This document shows, one piece after another, positions 1 through 45,174 of a stretch of DNA of 64,000 nucleotides (position 1 is the first letter of the stretch; each line of letters begins with the position of its first letter). The stretch lies in NCBI GenBank assembly GCA_905116865.2, contig CAJHNH020008450.1, positions 997,798 to 1,061,797 on the forward strand. The letters run 5' to 3'. The notes beneath the pieces were generated by a model that saw only the letters and a list, made by a program, of their open reading frames with translations, was not told where the DNA came from and searched no databases. A program made the translations under genes and the position numbers. The DNA is from Candidula unifasciata. Taxonomy: Eukaryota; Mollusca; Gastropoda; Stylommatophora; Geomitridae.

Positions 1-345
1 ATCTCTTCTAGTCTGCTTCTACCCTCCTTTCCACTAAATTTCCAGTTGTCACGATGCTGTACTTAATTTCTCTTTTCGAAGTTGTTTGTCGTGACCTCAA
101 AGAGAGCATAGACGTGCTTTGCCAGCTTTACTACCAGCTCATATAATCGGGGCATCTTCTTCTTCCTCTTGTGTCCTAGTGCGTTTGCTTTTAGGTCACT
201 TAGAGGAGTTATGTGTAGTTCCCTGTGTGTCGCTAGTTGTATAGCTTGTGTTGATGTCAATTTGCGTTTGATTTGTTTCGTTTACTCCTTCCACCCATAT
301 GTTTCTTGATCAGTCGCTTGACTTGAAGCCTGCTGTTCTCATGTT
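1..345. other. Unrecognised sequence, probably DDX1 intron
   Basis: No DDX1 exon is visible here. The codons expected just before the first visible exon (helicase motif VI, HRIGRxGRxxR) are absent from 1-5674, so this should be intron. A short minus-strand open frame (63-260) has no recognisable domain. Confidence 0.3.
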
Positions 346-359
346 TTTACATAAACGGG

Positions 360-745
360 GGTGGGGTGGGGGGCGGGGGGTAGCAAGCTCTAGCTCGTGA
401 CTGATCTTGTTCCATTCTGACCAGGTGACCAAACCATTTGATTGTTTTTCTGTAAAATAATTTATTGATGCTGTGTGTACCATTAGTCTTCGTTCTTCGC
501 TTTGGCGCCAGAAACGAATAATCCAGAAGTTTGATCCGAACAGCTTTGATTAAATCAGACCTGACCGAGATTCTTTCCGCTTGTTTTAGTTCATGACCTG
601 CCCATGCATTCGCTCGTTCCTTACATGGTACACCGGCATGCACCCAGAGATCCAGGTGGGCTGATGCATGCCATAGAGTGCGCTTTAAGAGACTATAAGA
701 ATGTAGACTTTCTGTTCCATTAGGCGATAACTTGCAGAAGATCAT
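360..745 (-). pseudogene. Non-LTR retrotransposon C-terminal fragment, degraded
   Basis: The minus strand reads IKWFGHLVRM at about 440-410. This matches the 'WxGHvxRM' box found after the reverse transcriptase in many LINE ORF2 proteins. The flanking residues are eroded and a G-rich run (358-379) cuts the end. It lies inside DDX1 intron sequence and is not a host gene. Confidence 0.5.
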
Positions 746-748
746 GAC

Positions 749-1055
749 TACGGTTCCCGGTGTGGTTTCCGGGGCCTTTTTGTGTGGGGGGGGGGGGGGG
801 AGGGGGGGAATAGACTCACTGCCTCCCTAACAAGCATGTCGTAAGAGTCGACTAACTAGGTGCGTCCTTCGAAGTCTGAACGCATCTGTCTGAGAGGCAA
901 GGAACTAACAATCTGCATAAACATAAGTCAGATTTGTAAAACGGGTGTGCACGCAACACGCAGGTTCTAGAAACAGAGTGAGGAAACCCGAAACTTTCTG
1001 CCGGAATTTACAGCCGGTGAACGCGAAGAAAACGAAGAAGAAGAATAAGAAGAAG
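749..1055 (+). repeat. Dispersed repeat family A, copy 1
   Basis: First of eleven related copies in the window. In order, the family has: a poly-G/C-prone 5' part, 'CCACTGCCTCCCTAACAAGC', 'TCGTAAGAGTCGACTAA', 'GCATCTGCCTGAGAGGCA', 'AACCAACAGTCTGC', 'GTCAGATCTGTAAAACGG', 'TTCTGGAACAAGAC', 'GTGGACGAACAACC', 'TTTACAGCCGGTGAACGCG' and a (GAA)n tail. It has no coding capacity. The one-sided simple-repeat tail suggests a SINE, but no clear tRNA-like head was found. Here the tail is (GAA)n-rich at 1025-1055. Confidence 0.8.
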
Positions 1056-1116
1056 ATTATGGTCGTCCAAATTGTCATCGCTATTTCGTTCAAACACTTA
1101 AACCTAGACATAGAAC

Positions 1117-1268
1117 CGCGGTGGTGTAGCGGCTAATCGCTCGCCTACCGACCTGAGAGCTGGGTTCGAATCTGCATTAACTTAGTCGACCCAGCCTTGA
1201 ATGTGTTCCAGGAAGTGTCCTGAGAAGTAAATGCAGCCGGTCTAATGTTGGCCACATCGGCTACCGCC
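1117..1268 (+). repeat. tRNA-derived SINE family B, 3'-truncated copy
   Basis: The head 'GTGGTGTAGCGGCTAA' followed by 'GGGTTCGAATC' at 1162 resembles the A and B boxes of a tRNA promoter. The body has the diagnostic 'GTCGACCCAGCCTTGAA' and 'GAAGTAAATGCAGCCGG'. Complete family B copies continue to a '(A)AAGGGACCTTTACTTTAC' end. Confidence 0.8.
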
Positions 1269-1480
1269 GAGTTCCGAATTTTAGGTAAAATAAAAATATT
1301 CCTGTTGCACCACTGGCACGTAAACGTGATTCGGTTCTTTTCTTTTACTTCACCCTTTTTCGGGGGCACTAAAATTTCGCAGGAAATCCCGGGAAAGTCT
1401 AATAGTATAGGGGTGTTAAGATGTGAGATGAACACCGACTAACACTAGGCTATCACCCCCTCCCCCCTCCTAATGAGTTC

Positions 1481-1725
1481 CCAAGACCCCGTTGTGGGGA
1501 AAACAAGAACAGATCCACTGCCTCTCCAACAAGTATGTCGTAAGAGTCGACTGATTGGGAGCTTCCTTCCAAGTCGGAGTACATTTGCATGAGAGGCAAT
1601 GAACCAACAGTCTGCGTGCAAATGAGTCAAACCTGTGAAACGGATGTACACGGAACACTTCGTTTTTTGGAATAACACTAAGAAGTGGACGAGCAACCAG
1701 AACTTTCTGCCGGTGAACGCAAAGT
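1481..1725 (+). repeat. Dispersed repeat family A, copy 2
   Basis: Carries the core blocks from 'CCACTGCCTCTCC' to 'CTTTCTGCCGGTGAACGC', with the block between 'CCGG' and 'GGTGAACGC' missing. A 27-bp poly-C run follows at about 1744-1769. Confidence 0.8.
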
Positions 1726-1743
1726 AGAAGACCAGCCTAATTA

Positions 1744-1790
1744 CCCCCCCCCCCCCCCCCCCCCCCCACTTTCCCCCCCCCCTTTTTTTA
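1744..1790 (+). repeat. Poly-C run
   Basis: An almost pure C tract broken by one A and a few Ts. It sits directly after a family A copy. Similar G/C runs recur across the window. Confidence 0.9.
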
Positions 1791-2023
1791 AAAATATTAT
1801 TTTTTATGTTTACCCTATAATATTTTCCTTTCCCGAGAATTCCCTACGAAATCTCGGACCATTCGAGATGGGTGAAATAGAACACAAGAACCAATGGTGC
1901 TTTATTTGACTCACTTGAGTCCCGGGGTGAGGTCAGACCAATGTGGAAATAGTCTCCGTGCCCGGACTGAGTTGTGCCCGTTTATAGCGTCTGGGTGTGA
2001 CGTCATTGGTACTGGAACGGTTC

Positions 2024-2025
<2 letters not shown>

Positions 2026-2081
<56 letters not shown>
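2026..2081 (+). repeat. (GT)n microsatellite
   Basis: About 28 uninterrupted GT dinucleotides, intronic. Confidence 0.95.
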
Positions 2082-2082
<1 letters not shown>

Positions 2083-2186
2083 ATTGTTTCCAGATTTATG
2101 TTAGCGGAAGCAGCCAAGACCGTCTCCATCTGACGGGCCATGCTGCTGATGTCACCAAACCGGGCTAACGATACATTAAACGTAAG

Positions 2187-2436
2187 CCGTTGTGTAGCGG
2201 CTAGACGCTCGCGAAAGCCCGTGGGGTTCGGATCCTGATGAAGCCAGAATTTTTTTAATACTTTGGCTCTCAGGTAAATCCATCCTTCAGTGGGCATCGG
2301 GTATAGTCCTAGGAAGTAAAGACGGCCAGCGGGATTTCGGCCACATAACCCACTGAGTGGTCCATAAACCATGGGTGTAGTCCTCTGTGCCCAGTACGCC
2401 TAAGAGTGTGGAAAAGGGACCTTTACTTTACTTTAC
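2187..2436 (+). repeat. tRNA-derived SINE family B, full-length copy
   Basis: 'GTTGTGTAGCGGCTAGACGC' begins the tRNA-like head, and 'GGGGTTCGGATCC' at 2222 is the B-box-like part. The body 'CCTAGGAAGTAAAGACGGCC' and the end 'GGGACCTTTACTTTACTTTAC' define the family's 3' part. Confidence 0.85.
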
Positions 2437-2439
2437 TAT

Positions 2440-3400
2440 TTCAACCAGTTATATTGACTGCTGTATTTCCCCTTCCCCCCCCCCCCCCCACTTGTTATAT
2501 TGACTGCTGTTTTTTTTAACCCTGTTGTTATATTCACTGAAGTATTTCAGTCAGTTGTAATATTAATTCCCCCCCCCCCCCAGTTGTTATATTGACTGCT
2601 GGATTTAACCCATTTTTTTAAAATGACTCCTGTTTTTCACCCAGTTGTTATATTGACTGCTGTTTTTCACCTAGTTGTTATATTGACATTTCACCCAGCT
2701 GTTATACTGACATTTCACCCAGCTGTTATATTAACATTTCACCAAGTTGTTCTATTTACGTTTCATCCAGCTGTTATATTGACATTTCACCCAATTGTTA
2801 TATTGACTGCTGTATTTTAGCCAGTTGTTAAATTGACTGTTGTATTTCACTCAGTTGTTAAATTCACTGCTGTATTTCACCTAGTTGTTATATTGACTGT
2901 TGTATTTCACGCAGTTGTAATACAGACTGCTGTATTTCACTCAGCTGTTAAATTGACTGTAGTATTTCACCCAGTTGTTAAATTCACTGCTGTATTTCAC
3001 CCAGTTGTTATATTGACTGATGTATTTCAGGAAGTTGTAATATTGATTGCTCTTTTTTTTCCCCAGTTATTATATTGACTGCTGGATTTAACCCATTTAT
3101 TATAATGACTCCTGTTTTTCACCCAGTTGTTATATTGACATTTCACCCAGTTGTTATATTGACATTTCACCCAGTTGTTATATTGACATTTCACCCAGTT
3201 GTTATATTGACATTTCACCCAGTTGTTATATTGACATTTCACCCAGTTGTTATATTGACATTTCACCCAGTTGTTATATTGACATTTCACCCAGTTGTTA
3301 TATTGACTGCTGCATTTCACCTAGTTGTTATATTGACTGCTGTATTTCCACCAGTTATAATACTGACTGCTGTATTTCAGTCAGTTGTTATCTTTCTATT
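2440..3400 (+). repeat. Minisatellite with alternating 24-bp and 30-bp units
   Basis: Tandem units share 'TTTCACCCAGTTGTTATATTGA'. The 24-bp form lacks 'CTGCTG' and the 30-bp form has it. At 3120-3305 the 24-bp form is nearly perfect for eight copies. Both unit lengths are multiples of three, so open frames appear on both strands (for example 2623-3078 and 3075-3390) without coding meaning. Confidence 0.95.
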
Positions 3401-3561
3401 GGTGAACGCGAAAAAGAAAAAATTCAGTAGGCATAAGGTACGACTCATTTCCTCTACAGATCTATACAACTTAGTTTTTGAAGGAATTATAGCTGGCCAG
3501 CTGGCCGAACCAGTTGGAACATAAGCCTTCGAGTGCCGGTTGGTCTTTTAACGTGATTTCT

Positions 3562-3793
3562 CTTCTTTCTTCTTCTTCGCGTTCACCGGCTGTAAACTCC
3601 GGCAGAAATTTGTAGACTTTAGTCTTTTGTTCCAGAACAAGTGTTGCGTGCACATCTGTTTTACATATCTGACTTATTTGTATGCAGATTGTTGGTCCCT
3701 AGCCTCTTAGGCAGATGCACTTGGACTTCAAAGGAAGCCCCCCCCCCCAGTCAGTCGACTCTTACGACACGCTTGCTGGGAAGGCAGTGGGTT
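3562..3793 (-). repeat. Dispersed repeat family A, copy 3
   Basis: Reverse-complement copy. The (GAA)n tail is seen as TTCTTCTTC at 3565, then 'GCGTTCACCGGCTGTAAACT', 'TTGTTCCAGAACAAG' and 'GACTCTTACGACA'. An 11-bp C run at 3739-3749 is internal. Confidence 0.85.
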
Positions 3794-3831
3794 AACATGG
3801 TTCTGACATCTTTATATATTTTTCTAGTGTG

Positions 3832-4100
3832 GGTAGGTAGGTAGGTGCTTTGCTGAAAACAATCGTCACGTTCAACCTGCACTCATGAAGAGGGACCTTT
3901 AGGTTATAATTGTGACGACTAGGTTATGTGCGCAATATAAAATGTCTTAGCATTGCACGCCACCAAAAGCCTTGAAAAGGACTCCTGCAGTGTTGAAGTC
4001 CAGGAGATAGACCCAAATACGTTTCTAACTGTAGACGAGTTCGTCTACCGGCAAGCCAGTGGGAGACCCGGTCACCGATAATACCCGGTGTGGGTTCCGG
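3832..4100 (+). repeat. Dispersed repeat family F, copy 1
   Basis: Shares with 21205-21430 and 50050-50245 the blocks 'GTAGGTGCTTTGCTG', 'AGGTTATAATTGTGAC', 'TTGCACGCCACCAAAAGC', 'GTCTACCGGCAAGCCA' and 'GACCCGGTCACC'. It is non-coding with no recognised ends, and is intronic. Confidence 0.7.
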
Positions 4101-5149
4101 GGTCATATCGGGGACCAGACGTTTAGCTCGGCTAGGTTCAGGCACCAGGCTGCAAGTGGAAACTTCAAATGGCACCTGACGGCAAATAGAAACCACGGGC
4201 TAGCTAACAGACACACAGATGGCATCCATCAGACACATGGAGGTATTGGATGGATGAGTGGATAGAATTGAACTTTAACCTTCCAGTTTAGAATTGAACA
4301 AGCAGGCCACATCTTTAAAAAGCTTAGTGCGTAGGTAGACAGAATGAAATAAAAGAGGAAAGAACGATTTGCTGGGAAAGGGCACCACGTTCAAACTTCT
4401 TTTAGAAGCAAGCGAAATTGTCCGGCACAAGTGGTGTAATTTCCCAAGTAAAGGACTCAGTCTGAGAATTAATTGTCTGCCTGCGACGTTCATCCGCCGG
4501 CCGTGTGTGCACGTATTGTCCTGTCGAGCATGTTCTTCAACTGTGGCATTCTGGACTTTGATAACATTTTTGATTCTCCTGACCGGTCGGGTTTCTTGGT
4601 TTCTTCGTCGTTCCTCTCATTGTTTGTTTTGAGCTTTATTGCTTTGCAGCTTTTTTTTTACAGCATAGCTGCGATATTTGCGAGGTGGACACTGTTAGAA
4701 TTTATCAGGGATTTGCTGTTCGGGGTTACGGCGATTGGACTAGTTTTTTTTTTTTTTTCTGCCGCCTTGTCTTGTGTAGTATCAGGCGTTTGAGGTCATT
4801 CTGTTAAAATGTGTGTGTGTGTTTTTTTTTTTTTTTGGAAAAAAGAGGGGGGGGGGGGGAGGGGGGGGGGGGGGGGGATTGATGTGTGGTAAGGAAATCT
4901 TTGTGAGGGCATGATGTTTGACTAATGGAGGATGGGATTGGGGTTTGTGAAGCCTGATATGTGGTGGAGAGGGTGGGGGGGGGGGGTATTAGTGGAGCGT
5001 TGATGTGTGACTAGGGGAAGAGTGTTGGTGGAGCCGTGATGTGTGACTTGGAGAGTGGTGTTGGTGGAGCCGTGGCTCTCAAAAACGGTTTGATCGTCCT
5101 GTTGCTGATTTTTGGCTCTTTTGATTAAATAGTTTGCTAACACCTGGGC
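4101..5149. other. No gene seen; simple-sequence-rich intron
   Basis: Contains T-runs, a G-rich tract (4848-4877) and degenerate 'GTTGGTGGAGCCGTGATGTGTGACTT'-type repetition at about 4960-5070. Open frames at 4369-4793 show no domain. Confidence 0.5.
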
Positions 5150-5633
5150 AAGGGGATGGAAAAACTGTGCACTTGGTCTATAGAATACAAATGGAGAAAC
5201 TGTGCACTTGGTCTATAGAATACAAATTGAGAAACTGTGCACTTGGTCTATAGAATACAAATGCAGAAACTGCGCACTTAGTCTATAGAATACAGATGGA
5301 GAAACTGCGCACCTAGTCTATAGAATACAATGCAGAAACTGCGCACTTGGTCTATAGAATACAGATGCAGAAACTGCGCACTTGGTCTATAGAATACGGA
5401 TGCAGAAACATCGCACTTGGTCTATAGAATACAGATGGAGAAACTGCGCACTTAGTCTATAGAATACAGATGCAGAAACTGCGCACTTAGTCTATAGAAT
5501 ACAGATGCAGAAACTGCGCACTTGGTCTATAGTATACAGATAGAGAAACTGCGAACTTGGTCTATAGAATACAGATGCAGAAACTGTGCGCTTGGTCCAT
5601 AGAAAACAGATGGAGAAACTGCGCACTTTGTAG
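5150..5633 (+). repeat. 35-bp minisatellite beside a DDX1 splice acceptor
   Basis: About 13-14 units containing 'GCAGAAACTGCGCACTTGG' then 'TCTATAGAATAC'. Most units differ by one to three bases. The array stops 41 bp before the acceptor of the exon at 5675. Confidence 0.95.
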
Positions 5634-5674
5634 ATTAGTGTTTAATTTTTTTATTTAATTTTTTTTTTCAACAG

Positions 5675-39510
<33,836 letters not shown>

Positions 39511-39567
39511 AGAGGATTCCAGAGTTGTGATTCCTGCAACATTCAATGTGTTTTCTTGTGTTGCTTT

Positions 39568-39573
39568 AATAAA
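39568..39573 (+). terminator. DDX1: DDX1 poly(A) signal
   Basis: AATAAA lies 58 bp after the stop codon. A T-rich 'GCTTTTGCTTCTTT' follows about 17 bp later. Confidence 0.85.
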
Positions 39574-39649
39574 AGTATAAAATACGCGGCTTTTGCTTCT
39601 TTCAAAGCCCCACACCAGTCACCTCAACCCGGAAAGAGAGGGGGAGGGG

Positions 39650-40240
39650 AGAGATTAAAAAAAAAAAAAAAGGGATGGGGGGGTTATTTTTTTTTAAAAA
39701 CGGGGAGGGGTGGGGGTTATTTAAAAAAAAAGGGGGGGGGGTGGGGTTAATTTTATTTTTAAAAAAGGGGGGGTAGGGGGGTTATTTAAAAAAAGGGGGG
39801 GTGGGGTTATTTTAAAAAAAAGGGGGGGTGGGGGTTATTTTAAAAAAAAAGCGGGGGTGGGGGTTATTTAAAAAAAAAGGGGGGGGGTGGGGGTTATTTA
39901 AAAAAAAAGGGGGGTGGGGGTTATTTTTAAAAAAAAGGGGGGGGTGGGGTTTATTTTAAAAAAGGGGGTGGGGGTTATTCAAAAAAAAAGGGGGGGGGTG
40001 GGGGTTATTTAAAAAAAGGGGGGGGTGGGGTTATTTAAAAAAAGGGGGGGGTGGGGGTTATATTTAAAAAAAAGGGGTGGGGTTATTTTAAAAAAAAAGG
40101 GGTGGGGGGTTATTTAAAAAAAGGGGGGGGTGGGGGTATTTTTAAAAAAAAAGGGGGGGGTGGGGGTTATTTTTGAAAAAAAAAGGGGGGGGGGGGGTTA
40201 TTTAAAATAAAAGGGGGGGGGGGGGGGTAACTAAAAAAAA
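39650..40240 (+). repeat. A-tract/G-tract minisatellite
   Basis: About 20 units of 25-32 bp with the pattern GGTTATTT, A6-9, G4-9, T, GGGG. Lengths vary in every homopolymer. On the G strand each unit has two G-tracts, so quadruplex formation is plausible (inference). Confidence 0.93.
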
Positions 40241-40242
40241 GG

Positions 40243-40333
40243 CACGGTGGCCGAGCTGACCCAGCTGGAGAAAAAGGCACAGACGACCTTTATTGACCTC
40301 AAGTACAAGAAGAAGTTTGCTGCCCGCCAGTAG
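40243..40333 (+). pseudogene. Duplicated fragment of the DDX1 terminal exon
   Basis: Repeats the last 91 coding bases of DDX1 (39420-39510) with one synonymous change (TTC to TTT, Phe), ending in the same TAG. There is no splice acceptor before it, since it follows 'AACTAAAAAAAAGG'. The 3'UTR copy runs on to about 40455. Confidence 0.93.
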
Positions 40334-40390
40334 AGAGGATTCCAGAGTTGTGATTCCTGCAACATTCAATGTGTTTTCTTGTGTTGCTTT

Positions 40391-40396
40391 AATAAA
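40391..40396 (+). terminator. Second DDX1-type poly(A) signal
   Basis: AATAAA in the duplicated 3'UTR. It could serve as a downstream poly(A) site for transcripts that read through the first one. Confidence 0.6.
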
Positions 40397-40455
40397 AGTA
40401 TAAATTACGCGGCTTTTGCTTCTTTCAAAGCCCCACACCAGTCACCTCAACCCGG

Positions 40456-41060
40456 GGGGGGGGGGGGGGGGGAGGAGATTTTTAAAAAAAGTGATGGGGT
40501 TATTTAAAAAGAACGGGGTGGGGTTGTTTTTTTAAAAAAAAGGGAAGAGGGGTAAGGGTTATTTTAAAAAAAAGGGGGTGGGGTTATTTAAAAAAAAAAA
40601 GGGGTGGGGTTAATTAAAAAAAAAAGGTGGGGTTATTTTTATTTAAAAAAAAAAGGGGGGGGGGGGGGGTTATTAAAAAAAAAAGTGGGGGGGGGGGGGG
40701 TTATTTTAAAAAAAGGGAGGGGGTTATAAAAAAAAAGGGGTGGGGGTTATTATTAAAAAAAAGGGGGGGTGGGGGGTTATTTAAAAAAAAGGGGGTGGGG
40801 GTTATTTTAAAAAAAAAGGGGTGGGGGCTATTTAAAAAAAAAAAGGGGGGGGGTGGGGGTTATTTTAAAAAAAAAAAGGGGGGATGGGGGTTATTTAAAA
40901 AAAGGGGTGGGGGTTATTTTTAAAAAAAAGGGGGGGTGGGGGTTATTTTAAAAAAAAGGGGGTGGGGGTTATTTAAAAAAAAGGGGTGGGGTTATTTTTG
41001 AAAAAAGGGGGTGGGGTTATTTAAAATAAAAGGAGGGGGGGGGGTAACTAAAAAAAAGAG
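40456..41060 (+). repeat. A-tract/G-tract minisatellite, second block
   Basis: Same unit type as 39650-40240 with more length change. It fades into 'GAAATGGAGGGAGGGG' by 41110. Confidence 0.92.
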
Positions 41061-41159
41061 AAATGGAGGGAGGGGTTATAAAATAATGAAAAAGTGGTGA
41101 GGTAAAAAGAAAAGGGGGCGTGAGTTTAAAGAAAAAAAAATTGTCTCCCACTAAATTTG

Positions 41160-42240
41160 TCAGGTTATGTCACATTGTCTGTCAGTCACTAATCAAATTG
41201 GTCAAAGTGTCAGTCTCTCGCCAATTCTCGTTTGTCTGTCAGTCTCTAGCCAAACTGTCATCTCTGTCACTGTAGCTAGTCAAATCATGTCATGTCTGTC
41301 CCTGGTCAGATCATGTCATGTCTGTCCCTGGTCAAATCACGTCATGATTGTCCCTGGTCAGATCACGTCATGATTGTCCCTGGTCAGATCACGTCATGAT
41401 TGTCCCTGGTCAGATCACGTCATGATTGTCCCTGGTCAGACCACGTCATGATTGTCCCTGGTCAGACCACGTCATGATTGTCCCTGGTCAAATCACGTCA
41501 TGATTGTCCCTGGTCAAATCATGTCATGATTGTCCCTGGTCAAATCATGTTGTGTCTGTCACTGTACCTGGTCAAATCATGTCACTGTCACTGGTTAAAT
41601 ATGTTGCATCTGTCAGTCTCTGGACAAATCAAGTCGTGCCAATTAGTCTCTGGTCAAGTAAAATTATGTCTTATCTGTCACAGTCTGGTCAAACCCTGTC
41701 ATATTTCTCTTTGGTCATGGTGTCACGTCTGTCAGTCTCTGGCCAAATCCTGTCATGTCTGCAACAGTCTTTGGTCAAAGCGACACATATGACAGTCTCT
41801 GGTCAAAATGACATGTCAGTCTCTGGCCAGAGTGACATCTGTCAAGTCTCTTGTCAAAACAACACATCTGTCGGTCTCTGGCCCCAGAGTATCTGTCAAC
41901 CACATCTGTCACTCTCTGTCCACAAGGTGACATGGTTGTCACAAACTCTGGTCAAATCCTGTGTCTGTCACAGGTTCTGGCCAAACAGTCATGTTTGCAA
42001 CAATCTCTGGTCAAAGTGACACATCTGTCAGTCTCTGGCCAGAGTAACATATGTCAAGCCTCTCGCCAAAGTGTCACTCTGTCAGTCTCTGTCCAAAGTG
42101 TCATGTCTGCCACAGTCTCTAGCCGAAGTGACACCAATCAGTTTCTGTCCAAAGTGTCATGTCTGCCAGTCACTGGTCGAAGTGTGTGATGGCATCTGTC
42201 AGTTCCTATGTCTGTCTGTCAAAACAACAACAATAAAGGC
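41160..42240 (+). repeat. 26-bp minisatellite, homogeneous core and decayed flank
   Basis: Units around 'GTCCCTGGTCAGATCACGTC' and 'ATGATT' are near perfect at 41290-41550. To the right they decay to 'CTGTCAGTCTCTGGCCAAAG'-type units. The overlapping open frames have no coding meaning. Confidence 0.93.
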
Positions 42241-42489
42241 CATCATGTATCTACATAAACAAAGTTACAGAAATGGTTCAGTAAAAGGACCGTGCCTGCC
42301 CTTACAGAAACCCATAAAGTCCTAGTTTAAGTGTCACAAATAAAGCTGTAGCTGTGAGGACAGTGGCAGCCTCACCGTCTTGGGCTCAAGCCTTTACTGA
42401 GGTCCAATTCTTTTTCTTTCTCTAAAACTGGACCTTGGCTTCCTTGCATCAGGGAATATCATGGGAATAAAGGCAGACTGCTCACCACA
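42241..42489. other. Intergenic spacer
   Basis: No gene seen. The left limit of the following LINE is not sharp and may start at about 42390. Confidence 0.4.
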
Positions 42490-44097
42490 GAACAAAAACA
42501 AGACATGCAGTGGACTGAACACTTCTCCGACCTCTTGAACAGACCTGATCCTGAAAATCCCCCAGATATTCAACCAGCCTCTCAGGACCTTGACATTATT
42601 ACTAAACCACAAGCAATCAAGAAATCCTTAAAGCTATCCACACTTTAAAGAACAACAAAGCACCAGGCAAAGACGAACTGCCAACTGAACTTCTCAAAGT
42701 AGATCCCAACACAACTGCTTGCATTCTAGAACCATTGTTCAAGGATATTTGGAAAAATGAAGTATTGCCTGATGACTGGACTGAAGGAACAATAGTCAAA
42801 ATCCCCCCCCCCCCCCCCCCCCAAAAGAGACCCAACAGACTGCAATAATTGGAGGGGAATTACTCTACTCTCAGTACCAAACAAAATATTTTGTAAAATC
42901 ATCATAATGCGGCTTGAAAAAGGAGTAGATAAATGCCTATGAGTGGAACAAGCTGGATTCAGAAGGGGCAGAGGAACAACTGAGCACATCTTCACCCTAC
43001 GTAACATTTTAAAACAATGCAATGAATGGCAGAGAAGTATATATATAAATTTTGTGGACTTTGAGAAAGCTTTCACGGTGTCCATAGAGACGGTCTGTGG
43101 AAAATTTTACGGCATTATGGAATTCCAGAAAAATAGTCAACATAAATGCTTTCTTCTATAAAGACTTTTCCTGCAGTATAAAAAATTACAATACATCTTT
43201 GCCAGTAAAGACGGGTGTAAGACAGGGATGTGTTATGTCATCTCTCCTCTTCAACTTTGTGATTGATTGGATACTAAAGAACACAGTAGACAGGACATTA
43301 AGAGGCATACGATGGACTCCATTCACCATGCTTGGGGACCTTGATTTTGCAGATGATATAGCACTCCTATCACATAAACATGAACATATGCAAGAGAAAA
43401 GTAACAGACTACACAGTACAGCAGAAATGGTGGGACTGAGAATAAATACAAAGAAGACTAAGATCATGACAAGCAGTCCAAACCAACAACCAGTGACCAT
43501 AAATAACCAATCACTTGAAAATGTAGAACATTTCACATATCTTGGCAGTGTGGTGTCCCTACTGGGAGGGATAGAGGAAGACATACAGTCATGCCTGAAC
43601 AAAGCTAGAGCTGCTTTTGGAAGGATGAGGCAAATCTGGAAATCCAACAATTACTGCAGAGGAACGAAACTCCGACTCTACAAGAGCATCATTTTGCCTG
43701 TTCTTCTTTATGGAGTGGAATGCTGGAGAATGACCAAAAAGGGTGCACACAAGCTGTCCACCTTCCACCACACATGTCTACGTAGAATTATTAAAATTTT
43801 CTGGCCAGATACAATCTCAAACACTAAACTACTTCAAGCCACAAACCAAAAAACTTTAGACAGTAATATTACCAAGAGAACATGGAAATGGCTTGGCCAC
43901 GTTATGAGAATGACTTCTGATATACCTGCCAAAACAGCTCTCACATGGACACCAGAGGAAAAGAGAAAACAGGGGCGCCCAAAAACAACATGGAGACGAA
44001 CGATGGAAAGTGACCTGAGAGCGGCATCTTTGACATGGAAAACTGCACAGAAGATTGCACAGGACAGGAAAGCACGGAAAGTCCTCTCTGAAGCCTA
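42490..44097 (+). pseudogene. RTE-like LINE ORF2, reverse transcriptase and tail, 5'-truncated
   Basis: In order: 'QWTEHFSDLLNRPDPENPPD', 'NNKAPGKDELPTELLK', 'NWRGITLLSVPNKIFCKII' , 'EQAGFRRGRGTTEHI', 'INFVDFEKAF' (motif A, Asp kept), 'TGVRQGCVMSSLLFNFVIDW' (motif B), 'DLDFADDIALL' (motif C, both Asp kept), 'GVECWRMTKK', 'KWLGHVMRM' and 'RGRPKTTWRRT', ending TAA/G at 44096. The endonuclease half is missing. It is broken by a poly-C run (42804-42822), a TGA at about 42941 and a one-base frame change at about 43070. The 333-codon final frame is intact. It lies between the convergent DDX1 and EIF2S2 ends. Confidence 0.95.
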
Positions 44098-44140
44098 ATG
44101 TGCCACTAGGCAAAACGAGAACTGATGATGATGAGAATAA
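44098..44140 (+). repeat. LINE 3' end with (TGA)n tail
   Basis: A very short untranslated part ends 'CTGATGATGATGAGAATAAA'. Simple-repeat 3' ends of this type are typical of RTE-like LINEs. Confidence 0.65.
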
Positions 44141-44361
44141 AGACCACACCCATTGAGCACAGGTTGATCAATCTATTTTTAAAGCTGAGCCTAGTATCGC
44201 CTTATGAATTGCTGTTTTTTTTTTTTTAACAAGATAAATTCAACAAGGTACGAAACAGTAAAAATACAATTGCTTTCCATTCAAAAACTGTTCTGATCAA
44301 TATGAAATAAATTTGTTATGGTTTATTTAAAACAATTTCCCATGCAAGCATCTAACAAACA

Positions 44362-44367
44362 TTTATT
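44362..44367 (-). terminator. EIF2S2: Candidate EIF2S2 poly(A) signal
   Basis: TTTATT on +, that is AATAAA on minus. The first such hexamer downstream of the stop codon. Confidence 0.4.
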
Positions 44368-45174
44368 CCAGTCTGGTGACTTGTAAAGCTGCATGGTGCA
44401 CACATCACAGAACTAGGGAATTACATTTCAAGAAGTGGCAACTTCAAGGGTACAGCAAGTCAACCAATATGCTCTCCTTCAGTTTGCACCGGCTCAGACG
44501 TGCAGGAATTTGTCCTCTTGATAACTAGCTCACTTCTGTTTGGAGATGGGAGTCCAAATTCTGTGCCGAGAACAGCCTTCATGACTGGACTATGAATGTT
44601 ATGAGTATGACAAGAAAGTGCAACATGCAATTGATGGGAGATTCTTTTTGTTGCCCTAATTGAAGATATTCTGCTATCTTAAAATGGCACTAACAGCAGT
44701 TCTGCGATCCCAAAAACACAGCACTTATTGCAGAGATGCCCAACACACACCGAACCCCCAAACTAGCCTCTACTGAATCAAGTCCACAAAAGAACTGACT
44801 GACTTACGCCTCACACTTGAAGAACTTTATCCAAGGATCAACTAACCCTTCCGTAAACAGAAACATTTATCCAACAACGAACAGGCTTGTGGCATGCATA
44901 GAATGATGTTTGTCCACTAAACAAACAACCAGTTTGTCTCAAACTTAGGGACATATAACCACAGATGAATCAACTCATGCATTTGGGGGTCTTTATCCAG
45001 TAATTTACTTGTGTCCCAGACTTGGATACTAATCCAACAACCAACCCTACACTAAGGATATTTATCCAGTGATGAACCAATCTGCTGTGTCCCGCATTTA
45101 GGGGAGAAGTTGTCCAACAACCAACTTGCTATGTCTCACACTTATCCAACACAGCCAGGAACTAACTTTCTATG

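Larger units (their letters stand above)
40243..41058 (+). repeat. Tandem duplication of the DDX1 3' end, copy 2
   Basis: Exon piece, 3'UTR, A/G array, and the same closing 'TTATTTAAAATAAAAGG..GGTAACTAAAAAAA' phrase as copy 1. Confidence 0.88.

Noticed and set aside
1911..2372. 153-codon minus ORF
   Set aside because: It covers a (GT)n tract and a SINE B copy. No domain.
5150..5633. CRISPR-like regular repeats
   Set aside because: Units are contiguous without unique spacers, the genome is intron-bearing, and the array is a minisatellite like the others here.
40331..40455. Second functional DDX1 last exon
   Set aside because: The duplicated piece lacks a splice acceptor and the first 37 bases of the exon. 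It lies past the first stop and poly(A) signal, so it can serve at most as 3'UTR.
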